DNA of 64,000 bases from Gossypium raimondii (taxonomy: Eukaryota; Streptophyta; Magnoliopsida; Malvales; Malvaceae). Numbering within the stretch: the first letter of the stretch is position 1; every line of letters begins with the position of its first letter. Shown here piece by piece: positions 30,531 to 43,100 of the stretch. The stretch lies in the NCBI RefSeq assembly GCF_025698545.1, contig NC_068569.1:10726001-10790000 (forward strand), read 5' to 3'. The notes below the pieces were generated by a model, which saw nothing but the letters and a program-made list of their open reading frames with translations, did not search any database and had not been told where the DNA came from. A program made the position numbers and the translations under genes.

Positions 30531-31480
30531 TGTCTCAAGTAACTTTTCTTTACCCGTTATGCTCACTGATGTATTTCTTATATTTTCTGCCCTTCAAAGG
30601 CCTATCTAAGTGAAACTAGTCAATGAATGGTAACATTTGTTCAGACCGTAACCCAGAACCACACTGTTTGTCCAAGTATGTATCTTAAATACTTGGTAAT
30701 ATTTTATGTTTCTGCAATATGATTGCTTAATGTTTTATAGATTCTCCAACTGAAGTTATTCAACCCTACATGATGCACAGCTTGCCAAAGAGTCTCATGT
30801 GCTGATATTCAGCCATCCACCAGCAATGGTCGCCACTTTTCGAGACCCTCTAACACCAATGTGTGCTGGAATATCTTTGATATTTGTTGGGGGTATACTT
30901 GTTCTTGGTAAGGAGTCAAGGTTCGAGATAGCTTTATTCTATTTTGCTCAAACAAATTGCTTTCAATATTGTAGCCTGTGGAATATAAGGGTTGGTGTTA
31001 TTGTGAATTTTTACAAACTTGAAAAATAATAATATTTTTTTGAAAAAGGAATTTACAACTAACTAGCTAGTCCACGTATAATTTTCCCACAATGAGACTT
31101 AAATTTGTCCCAAGCCTTTGGCACTAACAATGAAAACAAATGTTGAATGCGAAGGAAATTGGTATTTAAAGGGAGTTGATAAATGCATTTAATTTGAGCT
31201 AACCTGTTTGTTTATTATGCTGCGAGATTTCCCAGAAAGGAGAATAGAAATGGGGTCAAGGTTCAAGCTAGATTAATATATATATATATAGTGCAATAAA
31301 CATATCGAACAACAACAAAAAGAAATAGTGTAATAAACATGAGTTTAAACTTATCATATTCGTATTTAAAATGAATTCGTAAGTTCCTCTTTTTTCTGTT
31401 GAGATTATTATTTAAGTATCAAAATATCTAAAGACTAGATAACAAATTTTACTCCTTGCAGAGACTACATAAAAGAGTAT
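30531..31480. other. Intergenic DNA between two convergent genes
   Basis: No supported gene. A 76-codon frame near 30799-31029 shows no family features. A TA run is seen near 31278-31290. Confidence 0.5.
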
Positions 31481-31706
31481 GGTTACATAAGTTTTAACAG
31501 TGTAGACAAGATAACAAGCTAAGATACCCTAAAATGAGCAAAAATATAAAGAGACTGTCGAGACAATAGGACATGAAAATTTTCTGTAGCATATGTTTGT
31601 TTTTTGTTTTTTTTTCCAAAATAATCTCTGCAAAATGCTTTCGTCTCATACAGCCTGTAAATTCTCGCATCGGTCTGGTCATGTTTCTACATTCTCATCT
31701 CCAGTC

Positions 31707-34700
31707 TCAGTCAATTTTCACAGAGGAATAGATCTTTCTAACAAACCAAAAGCAAGCATAGAAACCAATGGTTCCTGTCAGGACAAAGAAGGCATATGAA
31801 ACGATTACCATGTAGCCAAAGTAAAGGATGCCTGAAACTAGCTTGGTGATCTCCAACTTGGTAAAGAAGTAGAAAATCGAGTACAGGAAAAGGTAAAATG
31901 CAGAGGAGCCAGCGGTCAAGTAAGATCTCCACCACCAATAGTAGTCTTCACTGCACAACTGGAAGTAGCATAGCACGATTGTTATCTCCGCGCAGGTGAT
32001 TATTAGAATAATGAATACTATGAAAAGGAAACCGAAGATGTAATAGAACTGGTTCAGCCAGATTGATGTCAAGATGAAGAAGAGCTCGATAAATACAGCC
32101 CCAAAAGGAAGAATCCCTCCAATGAGTATAGAGAAGAGTGGCTTCATGTACCATGCCTGCTCTGGTATCTGCCTGGGAATTTTGTTGGTCTTCACAGGGT
32201 CTTCAATGGCTGGCTTTTTGAAACCCAAGTAACTGCCAACAAAGACCAATGGAACTGATATACCAAACCATAAACAAACAAGAGCGATCATTGTCCCAAA
32301 TGGCACTGCACCAGAAGATTGCTCTCCCCAAATTAGTGCATTCAGCACAAAGAAGATGACAAATAGGACACCAGGAAACATAAATGCTGTTTTTAAAGTA
32401 TTCCTCTTCCACTCCGTGCCCTTGAACATTTTGTATAGACGTGCTGAAGAGTAACCGGCAAATATTCCCATGAAAACCCACAAGAGAACCATAGCAGTCA
32501 TAAGCCCTCCACGATTGGAAGGAGATAAGAAACCCAGCAATGCAAATATCATTGTTACAAGCGTCATAGCAAAGATCTGGACACCTGTACCAACATAAAC
32601 GCAGAGTAAACCATAGTTGCTTGGAGCCCTAAAGACATCTCCATGGACAAGTTTCCATCCAGTTTCTTCCTGAGCCTCATCTTGGGTTTCCAATTGATTG
32701 TAGTTTGAAATATCTTTATACAATGTTCTCATCATGATCATGGCTACCATGCCAGAGAGGAAGAGAACAATCATCAATGAGTTTATGATGGAGAACCAGT
32801 GGATCTGATCATCATTCATCAGAAGGTATGTGTCCCAACGAGAAGCCCATTTGATATCACTCTCCTGCAGAAAACCAAAAGTCAACCCATGCATTAGGAT
32901 ATGCAGTGTAAAAAGATCAATGTAAGAAAGAGAAAGAGGAGGCAGAATACCTTGAAAGTTACATCATATGTGAAGACAACCTCCTTCCCTAGGTCGACTT
33001 CTTGTGGAACAGTGCTACCTGGAACTAGATTTTTGGTATCCTTATTGCATGTTGTCACTTGGGGATTCTTCTCATCCCATTCTTTGTATTCGTGATTAAT
33101 GCTGTTGATAAGGGCCACACAGTGAACAATAATGAAACAAGTCAGTCCTCTAATAACCAACGGAAAATATCCTTTATCCGATTATGATGAGTTTTCAGAA
33201 GCAAAAAGAAAACAATAGAAGTAGAACATTGAATTGCACGATTTGGCATTTGTCCTACCTAATAATAAATACAGTTCAACTAAATGTAAAAGAAAAAAAC
33301 TGAACAAAAAGAAAGAAATTGATAAAAGAACCTGTTAGGAGTAACCTCAAATCCAACAATTCGAGCAGCATCAGTCTCAGTATCCCTGTGAAACATGACC
33401 CTGAAGCTCAAGTGGTTGTTGATGAAATACTTCTCCTCTTTGGTCTGCAAAGGCATATAGATGGTTGAGATAAAACAAACAAACATAAATTTTGAAGACA
33501 ATAGCAACTTGCTTGAGCATACCCCAGCATAATTCCCCTTGAACCCAACACGGAAACCATGTTCATATGTCGTTGACTGACTTCCATCTCTCCTTTGTCT
33601 AAGAACTGCAACAGGAAGGTTGTCAAGAATCCTGAGCATCAAGTTCAGATAATTTAGTATAAACAAGCATCAAAAACGTATTAGCCACAAATGGAGAGAA
33701 AAAGGACAGTGGTAGGGAAGCAAACATTAAAACAAAAAGAGGTAAAACTACACAAATGCATCTCCCTAGAGGGAAAGGAACAAGGAAACATGAACAGTTA
33801 CTTGTTACTTACATATTAACGCGATATTCATCATCAATTTTTTCCTTGAAGTTCTTTGTAGATTCTGCATCAAGTTTTATTCGACAGACTACTTTGCAAG
33901 GCTGATCCTCCCTCATTTCAAACTAAAGCAAAAACATGATAAACAATGAAATAAGAATTGCAGATACAATCTAAAAAGCTTTTAGTTAAATACAACTTGT
34001 CAGCAACAACAAGGAAACAACACCAGAAAAGGTCACAGATGCGCACAGTGTAGACAGAGTTCTCTATGCGATCACCACGTAGCACCTCACCCAAATTTTC
34101 AGCATTGTTCACAATCTTGGGTGGCTTACAATAATTTAAGAAGTAATAGTCGTATGGGAGTTGAGTCTTTGTAGATGACAATTTGTTCACTTTTACATAA
34201 AGGGGATCACCCTGTCCAGAATCAGAAAAAGGAAATTTTAAGATGTATGACAATTAAGAATAACAAAGAGATGAAAACTATAAGAAAAAAGATCATTAAA
34301 AAAATTCCGAACAATATAATCCAAATAACCCTGCCACAGATCCCTTGCCCCCAAAAATTATAAAGGTGGAGTAATAGTACCCTAGAGAAGCATGCAAAAT
34401 TGTAACCAATTCACCAATTTTTAAACTCTATGAACTGATGGTCCAAGCACCACGTGAATTTTTAACACTAAATACACTTTTATGTTTCTGGCCATATAGT
34501 CATTAATCTCTTGGAACTTGAAAAACTATGACCTCTGTATAGTTTTGGATATTCATTGACAAAAAGGAAATACAGTGTAAGGGAGCACATCCTTAATTTC
34601 AGAAGATATTAAGAAACACAAAAAGTAAGATCTTGACAAAGAATGAAATCGCTTTCATTTCTTCGTATCATATCAGTGATCATTATCATTGAAATGGAGA

Positions 34701-35559
34701 GCTCAACCAGCTTCTAACCCCACACCAAAAGCTCCCCTGGGTCAAAATTCTAAAGCTATAAGCCATATTCAAAAATAATAATGCATCACAGTGAATTACA
34801 CTATGAATCTAAAACTATATTGCATTAGGTATCTGCACAAAGTTGTTATTCACATTAAGCAATCAGGGCTCAGGAGATATGGTGCTTCTTGGACATCATA
34901 CATCTGCGCAACTTAAACATGTAGATTGAACTAGCACAATTACTAACCGCAATTGGCATTACATCTTTAAAGCCAAAAATAAGTTCAACATTGTTCAAAA
35001 ACCCGATACGGTAGCTAAATCTCTATGCACTTTATGATTCTCTAAGCCTTAAGATTCAAAAATAAACAAAGGGTATTAGCACATATGTCGAATTTCTCTT
35101 TAATTTAACTTCAGTGATTTTCTCAACTGAAATGCTTTGTTCAGCTTACGCTGTAACTAGCCCAACATTTCAGAATCAAAATTGAAAAAAAAAAAAGAAA
35201 AGAAAAGCAAAGTAAAGCAAAGCAAAGGCAAATTTACCAGTAAAACGAGAAATCAACTCTAAATCTAAATATAAAACAACCGATTTAGAAGAAATGAACC
35301 AGAAACACATCAGATCAGACCTCAAAAACACTAGATCCAACAACTCCCACCCTCATTATCGAAAAACAAAAATGACCGACATATCAACACGAACACCAAC
35401 GATTGAAGAGAGCAAAGATAAACCCAGAGAGAGGTGGAGAAAAGAAAAAGAGGGTACCCTTTGGAAATCGCGAGGGGCAACACCAGGGAGATAGAAGGAG
35501 TGAGCAGAGGATAGCAGCAGAAAAAAAGCGAAGAAAAGAGTCTTTCTTTTGGTACCCAT
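31707..35559 (-). CDS. TMN7: Transmembrane 9 superfamily member (nonaspanin/EMP70), TMN7-like
   Basis: Endomembrane multispanning protein of the EMP70 family, located in Golgi or endosomes. Seven exons on the minus strand: 35559-35458, 34211-34047, 33922-33813, 33631-33523, 33444-33332, 33101-32951, 32864-31707. All junctions are GT-AG and in phase, giving 635 residues, the family's normal size. Residues 1-21 form a signal peptide, followed by SFYLPGVAPRDFQRGDPLYV, which is diagnostic of this subgroup. A luminal domain of about 250 residues precedes a hydrophobic region coded almost wholly by the large last exon. The protein ends VRKIYSSVKID, including the C-terminal KXD/E Golgi-retention motif known in plant TMNs. 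The mRNA leader carries a GAA repeat just before the ATG. A very long first intron (about 1.25 kb) separates the signal-peptide exon from the rest. Confidence 0.95.
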
Positions 35560-35564
35560 TTTCC

Positions 35565-35592
35565 TTCTTCTTCTTCTTCTTCTTCTTCTTCT
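35565..35592. repeat. TTC/GAA trinucleotide repeat in the TMN7-like leader
   Basis: About nine TTC units on the plus strand, read as GAA in the mRNA, ending a few bases before the start codon at 35559. Confidence 0.9.
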
Positions 35593-35599
35593 TTGAGAG

Positions 35600-36304
35600 A
35601 TAGAGGAGAGTTGAAAGAGTTTGAGAGATTGGATAATATAAAGCCTTTTGGAAACTGTTATACCAAGCAATGATGGAAAGATAGTATACGTACTGAAATA
35701 CTGCACCAGAGCTTCTACCAATTTCTGTTTAATAATTGAGCAAAGGAAATGCAACCTTATTGGTGTTCCTAATCCTATTTAATTGGCGAGAGACACAGAA
35801 TCAAACTGTCTTCTAATTCAAGACCCTGCATTATCATTTCTCAACCAATTTTACTGCTGTAATTCTCTTCCCCTAAATGGTTTCCTAAAATCAGGCGTTG
35901 CTTTATTAAAATTAGATCACGTGTCTGTGTGAAACCATCGGGTAAATTTTGAATCGATTCATGGATTTTTGAAATAGTGAATGTGGGCGAAACAGGAATG
36001 ATTTCTTCTTTGAATGTGGCGTATTTACCAACATTCCTCTTATTCCCTTCTTTTACCATCCAATCCAAACGAAAGAAAAAAAAATCCGATATTAATATCA
36101 ATATCGAATATTAAATGCTGACTCCCTAATTAATTTATTTTGAGATTTCTTTTAAAATTGCAGTTTAAACTAATATAATTTTACAAAATACTGAAAGATA
36201 TAAGCACTTTTATAATAAATTTTATTATTTAAAAATATATTTTATCCTCGTTTAAGTAAATTCGTAATACCAATTCAATTAATACTTAAATATAATATAA
36301 ATTA
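35600..36304. other. Upstream region of the TMN7-like gene
   Basis: Presumed promoter of the minus-strand gene, then AT-rich DNA. No other gene seen. Confidence 0.45.
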
Positions 36305-36640
36305 GGATAAATATCAAAACTACATGTGAACTTTGATTCAATACGCACTTATACATATTAAATGTTGATTTTAATTTAAATATGTACATAAAACTTTGAT
36401 ATTGATTCAATTATATATATTTAAAGAAATGAATTAATCAAATTAATTTTATATTATATAAGTGTAATTTTTGTATATATAATATGTAAACATAAAATGA
36501 TTTTGTATGAATAGTGATGTTAGTTATTTGTAAAAATTATATCAAATTAAAATATTATTTATATAATTTCATAAAGTTATAGTTCATATATAACGTTGCA
36601 CATCAAATAAAAAATTATATATAATTTTTAAATTTATCCC
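36305..36640. mobile_element. AT-rich MITE-like repeat, copy 2
   Basis: Related to 6751-7093: it starts GGATAAATATCAAAACTAC, ends TTTTTAAATTTATCCC (inverted match), and shares internal phrases such as GTGAACTTTGATTCAAT. It is more decayed than copy 1. Confidence 0.55.
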
Positions 36641-36797
36641 AATAAATTAATAATGAAATTTAATGGTTAAACAATCAATAAAACATTGTTGGATTTTAAC
36701 TTAATCAAATTTTCTATAAAAAAAATACTTAATACATAAAATATTATTAAAATAAGTTAAATATTATATAAATATGTGACTGCGGTTGCTTTTTTTA

Positions 36798-36947
36798 GGG
36801 TGGATTTGGATGGGCGATTGGGTGCGGTGCGGTGCGTTTAGCTTACTTTTTGTCTCACGCTACAGTATCGCTACAGTATCTAATCTCACTGCCACCGCTG
36901 TTTTTACACTAACCGCAGGTAAACGCATCGCCCATCCAAACTCACCC
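36798..36947. mobile_element. Harbinger/Tourist-type MITE, copy A (150 bp)
   Basis: A palindromic element flanked by TTA on both sides (36795-36797 and 36948-36950), the 3-bp duplication typical of PIF/Harbinger elements. The left end GGGTGGATTTGGATGGGCGA pairs with the right end CGCCCATCCAAACTCACCC. It is clearly more GC-rich than its surroundings and closely similar to copy B at 46443-46597. Confidence 0.85.
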
Positions 36948-36950
36948 TTA

Positions 36951-38784
36951 ATTTATTCCTTTAAAGAAAACCTTAACAAGTGACATTAGAACAATAATCA
37001 GTGGTAAAGAAAAGTAGGTGACAAGCAATGTATGCATAGCATTCAAGATTTATATCCCTAGTCCCTACCACGCTTCTTAGAGATCAGATCTAGTTTCTAT
37101 AACGGAAGACTTAAGAATAAAAAAAGCTGCTTTACTATTTTTACTCTGTTTTTCACATGCCAAAGTGGGATTTATATGTTTTATATTTGGAACTTTATGG
37201 ACCCATCAATCCAATATACTTTTGTTATTATTTTTTGAACCATATTATTATAGATTTTGATCTTTTTTATATAATGTCTAAAATTATTTATAGCTCCCCA
37301 ACCCTTAAATAGAAAGATAACGTACTTTAGCCTGCTCAAATTCATGTTTTTCTACATCGACAATAATATTGATACTAATCAAATTAAGACTTAATCGACA
37401 ATTATATGTTAATTACTTAACCAATCCCATTTGGAAAAAGATATAATAAATCAAATTAGATATAGTACGTCCAATCATCATTCAAGTTTGTATTTGTTAG
37501 GCACCAAAATCTCTTTTCCCTGGAAGGAAATGTTTAAAGTTGACATCATATAATATGAGTAGGAATTTATATAATGTCACATTTATCTATTGATAGATGA
37601 AAAACATTCTCTTATCTTATTCTAATATTTATTTTAGTATTTAAGTTTTTTATCCAGTTTGATTATAGAAATTATAAAAATATCTTTCAAATTCTAATAA
37701 ATTATATTATTTGAGAGTATTTTAATCTTTTATTAATATATATGTCAATCACGTTAGTAAAACTTTTAATCTACCACTTAGTTAAAATTTTATTTTGATA
37801 TATCTTATTACCTCATTCGATTGTATATATTAATAATATGGTACAAATTTCATGTGTTATTATTAATTAGTTTCAAACTATACATTTCATTATTTATTGT
37901 ATGTTATTTTTAAACACACATTTATATTTTAAATTTGTGGTTTTCTACACATATCTGCGTGTGATAAGATTTTTAGTTAAAACAAAACATTTGCTTTTCT
38001 TACATAAATTTTGGTTTATTACAAATTAATCAATTTCGTGGGTGTATAGCTCTTGTCCTCGTGTTAGTATTATAGTATCTATTAGTATCTATGTGTTGGG
38101 TGTACCATTTTAAATTTATTAATGTTTTTAAAGGTTTTTCATATATATTTATAATTTAATTTTAGTTTTTAATAAAATATAAATTATATTCATATATATA
38201 TATATGCAAATAATAAATTTTAAAATTATTAATTAAGACAATATATTTTAATTTTAATTATTAATTATTAATTAAAATTATATTTTAATTTTAAATGTAA
38301 TTAAAAAATGAAATGATTAAGATAAAATATGATTTAAAATATTAAAATTGTATTAACATGTATAAGTTGGTATGCACCGCCGGTATAAGGTGATATTAGC
38401 TAAAATATATCAAAATTTTGATGAAAATAAAATTTAGATTACTTGGAACCATTTTATGACAAACAATACATAACGGCCTATCCGATATTTACTATCAAAA
38501 TATAAATATCACACATTTTATTAATGTTTTATAGGATGAATCTTTTTATTAACCCCAAAAAGTAGGAATACTTTACCACAAAGTCATCATAAAGGATCGT
38601 AGGGAATGAGTTTGCTGCAGATTAAAGTCACGCAACATGAATCTCCCAACATTGAACACAACAGAAAATCATTATAACCAAACACTCCATAAGCCAACAC
38701 ATATACGTCACCCCCGTCTTAACAAACAACATGCCCCATGTATGATCGATGGAGGGAAACACCCTTGAATTGTTACGACTTTAA
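36951..38784. other. AT-rich intergenic DNA
   Basis: No gene supported. Low-complexity A/T sequence with short TA runs (for example 38194-38204). Confidence 0.5.
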
Positions 38785-39156
38785 TTAAGACTTGATGCTA
38801 ACAGTATCCATAAACTCCTTATCCTTTTCCATGGCTTCAAATGTCTCCACTGGAAGGCAAACTTCAATGTCAATGCTTCCGTCTTCCTTCCCAGATTGCA
38901 CCGTGGCCCTCCCATCGAACTTGTTCCCTGGCCCGCTCCGTATTGCCACCGGCCTTCCCAATTCGGTGTTGCCCCCATAGATATCGAATCGAGGTGAACC
39001 GCTCGTCACCACAGCGATATTTGGCACTAGATTGCTCAATCTAGTTAGCTTAGGACATCGTTTCCAACATTCAAAGAAATTTCTAAGCTTTTCCTCGTGG
39101 CAGGAAGCCACCAACTTGTTCATTTGCCACGCCGCGTTGCCGAGTCCATTGTCTAG

Positions 39157-39781
39157 TGTCACGGGCCGCAGTTCAAAGCCCGTGACCATCGCATCAAATG
39201 CATCCAATGGAGGTCTATTGTTTCGATGAGAATCATTTGGCCCGCAAGAACTGACCCGATTCAAGAAGCTGTTGGAGAAGCCTGTCAGATTGAAGCTTGG
39301 TTGGCCCGATAATGAAGATTTGGAAACTTAGGCTAATTTGGTAACTAATCTTAGAAGATTGAGGGAATCATCTCTTGTAAATATTAGATTAGATTTGATA
39401 TGACATATCTTGTAAATCCCTAAAATCAAGAGATATGGTTAATCTCGTCCGTTGATGTAAACGTATCTTGACCGTCGGTTTTGGGGGAGCTCAACTATAA
39501 ATAGAGAGCCTCCCCCTCATTTGTACTCACTCCATTCATTGTTTCATTATTCTTTGTGAATAAGAGAATATTGAGAGTATTTACTCAAACACTTTGTGTG
39601 CACTTTTTTTGTCGTTCTTTGTAGCTTCTTTTGGCATAATTCGCTTCCGCTCTTTAACTTGGTGCCTTTGAGGAGTTCTTAATGAATCATCACTTGAGTA
39701 AAGGCTGACTTAGGCGAGTTTGGACGAACGGGTCGCCTAAGGCCGCATGAATTGCGAGACAAAAGATCTAGCCCCGTGACA
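39157..39781 (+). mobile_element. Solo LTR (625 bp) in the BAHD pseudogene
   Basis: Begins TGTCACGGGC and ends GCCCCGTGACA, so the termini are inverted TG...CA. It contains a TATA box in CAACTATAAATAGAGAGCC near 39494-39506, followed by leader-like sequence, giving plus orientation. The flanks read CTAGA and (on the coding strand) CTA-A, consistent with a 5-bp duplication that lost one G. No internal retrotransposon region is present, so it is a solo LTR. Its left end supplies the spurious N-terminus of a 159-codon frame that runs into the BAHD C-terminus. Confidence 0.8.
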
Positions 39782-40102
39782 TTAGCAGCTCCTTGACTTT
39801 CATAGTTACGGTCTCGATTTGCAAAGCATTCCCGAAGTATGCTTCGGACAGACCCCGAATCTGTTTCCTAGCATCGATCAGCAAGCAATAGCTGGTTTCT
39901 TGATCGGGGTCAATCTTCTTGTTGAAAACGATGGATCGCCATAAGTGACAGAGTAGAGCTTGAAGAGAGGAGATCTCGTCGTTAATGCCAACATCAACAT
40001 TGGATTTCTCTTTAAGCTTTGCGATAACCTCCTTGGTGAAATGAAAAACTTTCACTTTGACGTCTGATGGAGCATCATCGGCCTCGTTTGCAATTTGCTT
40101 GA

Positions 40103-43100
40103 TGTAACACCCCTTACCCATATCCAACACCGGAATAGGGTACGAGGCATTACCAGAACACATACACTTGTAAATGTATTTAACCGAGTTATAAATTTTC
40201 ATCTAAATTAAAAACTTCAAAATTATTAACATGCTTTTATAACTTTTCAGAATATATCCTCAAAATATTATAATCTTAATAAATATGGCCTATGAGACCC
40301 GATACATACTCATGCAAGTCAATGTTTCATTTCCATTTCATTCAATTTGCAATTTCTCATGCTTACAATTTGAATCATATCACTAGCAATTTTCCAATTT
40401 AATTCACGTACAATTCAATGCCACTAAGTTTAACACTAATACGTAATTACCATTTAATTCAATGTTTTTGACTATACCATTCATTTCAATTTCCCATTCC
40501 ATTTTAATAATTTATCCATCATCAATTTCCATTGTCAATTCGTTTTTTTTTATAATCAATTTACGTTAGAGTCTTTAAATACTCACTTCATACATTAAAT
40601 CCATAAATATATTTTTCGATACCTTGTATTCAATTAAATTCAAGTATTATTTCACTATTTCAAATTATTTCATTTTCACTTCTCATTTTACATCATTTTA
40701 TATTATCAAAATCTATTTCATAAAATTTATCATTATCTGACATTAAATCACACACATACTTTTCTTTACAATTATCACTACTAATAAACAATTCAATCTT
40801 TTAATATTATCAACTAATTATATATAACAATCATTCTTATTTCTTTATTTCAAATTTCACTTTTCACATATGTCTTATCATTCGATTTAGTTTTATCAAG
40901 AACTTTATTTCATTTGCCCCTATTAACTTGACTCGGACTCGACGGATACACGGATTCCAACCAAACACACCAAGATACGATGTCGATAACGGTAGCGATA
41001 ATGATATTCAACACACAAAGTGCTGAATCATAACGATATGATAACGATTTCGACACACAAAGTGCCGAATCGATAACAGTAACAGTAACAGTATTAGACA
41101 CACAAAGTGCCGAGTCGATGCGATAAGATAAATGATTCGACACACAAAGTGCGAATCGATAATATAACGATGTCGGCACATAAGTGCCTAATCGATGTTT
41201 CCGGCAAATACCCGTACTCTTCCATATCCTATGGCATGCCAACTATATCCGACTAGCCCGACTAGTTAATAGGGTATTTAATTCACTTTCCAAAGATAAA
41301 TTTCCATCTTAGTTCAAGATCAATTATAATTTCTTATTTCAATCAGTTTCACAAGATTGCGGTAATTCATTATTTCAGTATTTTCACAGTTCAATGCAAG
41401 ATACATAACAATATTCAAGATTCGTAATTGATTCGATGATCGGTCTCACATATCAATTTCCACTTTCTCGTTTCAATTCCAATAAAATCCATATCAATCA
41501 CCAATTTCAATACTCCAATTTAATTCAATAATTCAATTCAAACCATTTCAATTTCTATTCAATAATCACATTTCAATGCATAACTTATAAATTTAACGTG
41601 ACATAATTCAGCCACTACTTGGCCAAAGCCTAAGAATGTATACCAAATATGTTAGCCAAATACACATATAACATAAGCATTATAAGCATGGATGAGCACA
41701 ACATTTATTAATGTGCCACATTTACCAACAGATGTTAATTCATAAACCATTCATGACATCACTTCATGCCCAATCATATACCAATTATATTATTCACACA
41801 TACTATGAAACTTTATTTTCACACATGAGCTTAAACCATGTCTAATAATGCACAAATATAAGCATCATTTCTATTTTATCGTTTATCAATTATAATCAAG
41901 CATATGACCAATTATACACAAATCATTCATACATTTCCCAATTTTCCTCCTCCTCCTCTCCATTCCACATCCTTAATGTGTATAATACACTTAAACAACA
42001 TTAACTATAATTTCACTATTCACTCACATGTATATTCAAAACTGTTTACCCGAGTTAGAGTCACTAAATTATTTTTATCCGGAGCTACAGAGCTCCAAAT
42101 TAAGATCCGTAAATTTTCCCCGGAACTAGATTCACATATATTCTTACCATAAAATTTTCAGAATTTTTGGTTTAGCAAAATAGTACAGTTTATTCTTTAA
42201 AGTTCCCCTGTTTCGCTGTCTGACAGTTCCGACCACTCTTCACTAAAATTAATTATCTCACTGTACAGAATTCGGATGATGTTTCCGTTTATTTCTTCTG
42301 AAAATAGACTCATTAAATATTCTAACCATATAAATTATAACTCATAATAGTTTTGTACAATTTTAATGATTTTCTAAAGTCAGAATAGGGAACCTGAATT
42401 CATTCTGACCTTGTCTCACAAAATCCATTATATCTCATGATTTACAATTTCATTGCTTACACCGTTTCTTTTATAAGAAACTAGACTCAATAAGCTTTAA
42501 TTTCATATTTTATTCATTCTCTAATTCAATCTCTACAATTTTTGGTGATTTTTCAAAGTTAGACTACTGCTGCTATCCAAAACTGTTTTAGTGCAAAATG
42601 TTAATTTCCATTTTGCCCCAAATTTCACAGTTTATACAATTCAGTCCTTTCTCAATTAACCCCTCAATTGATCTAATTCTCTCAATTAATACTTTACCTA
42701 GACATTATAAGTTATTTCACAACTATTGAAATTCAGAATTTTCACATATAGCTCTAACTTCAAACTCTTTTACTATTAGGTCCCAAACATTCACTTTCTA
42801 TTCAATTCTTTCAATAAAATCAGCATATGAACAATTTAAAGCTCTAATTTCATGCTAAATCATCATATACTTCCAGCACATATTCATATCAACTTTCAAC
42901 TTCTTTCATAAAATCAAAACTAATGAATTCAACAAGTAGGCCTAGTTGTAAAAGTCATAAAATACAAAAATTTCAAGAAATGATCAAGAATTGAACTTAC
43001 TTGCAGTAAAAATATGAAGAACCAGCTTGAAGAAACCCTTCCATGGTGTTTTAGCTGATGAGAATGCAGAAAAAATGAAGAGAAATCTAGATAATTCCAC

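Noticed and set aside
31738..32481. Several minus-strand frames inside the TMN7-like last exon
   Set aside because: They are other-frame shadows of a clearly conserved 385-codon exon segment.
38785..39264. A 159-residue protein as an independent gene
   Set aside because: Its first 36 residues come from the solo LTR. Only the part from 39156 downwards is BAHD coding sequence.
40910..41242. 110-codon minus-strand frame with repeated ALCVSN
   Set aside because: It is produced by the tandem repeat in the large LTR. The repeated peptide simply mirrors the DNA repeat.
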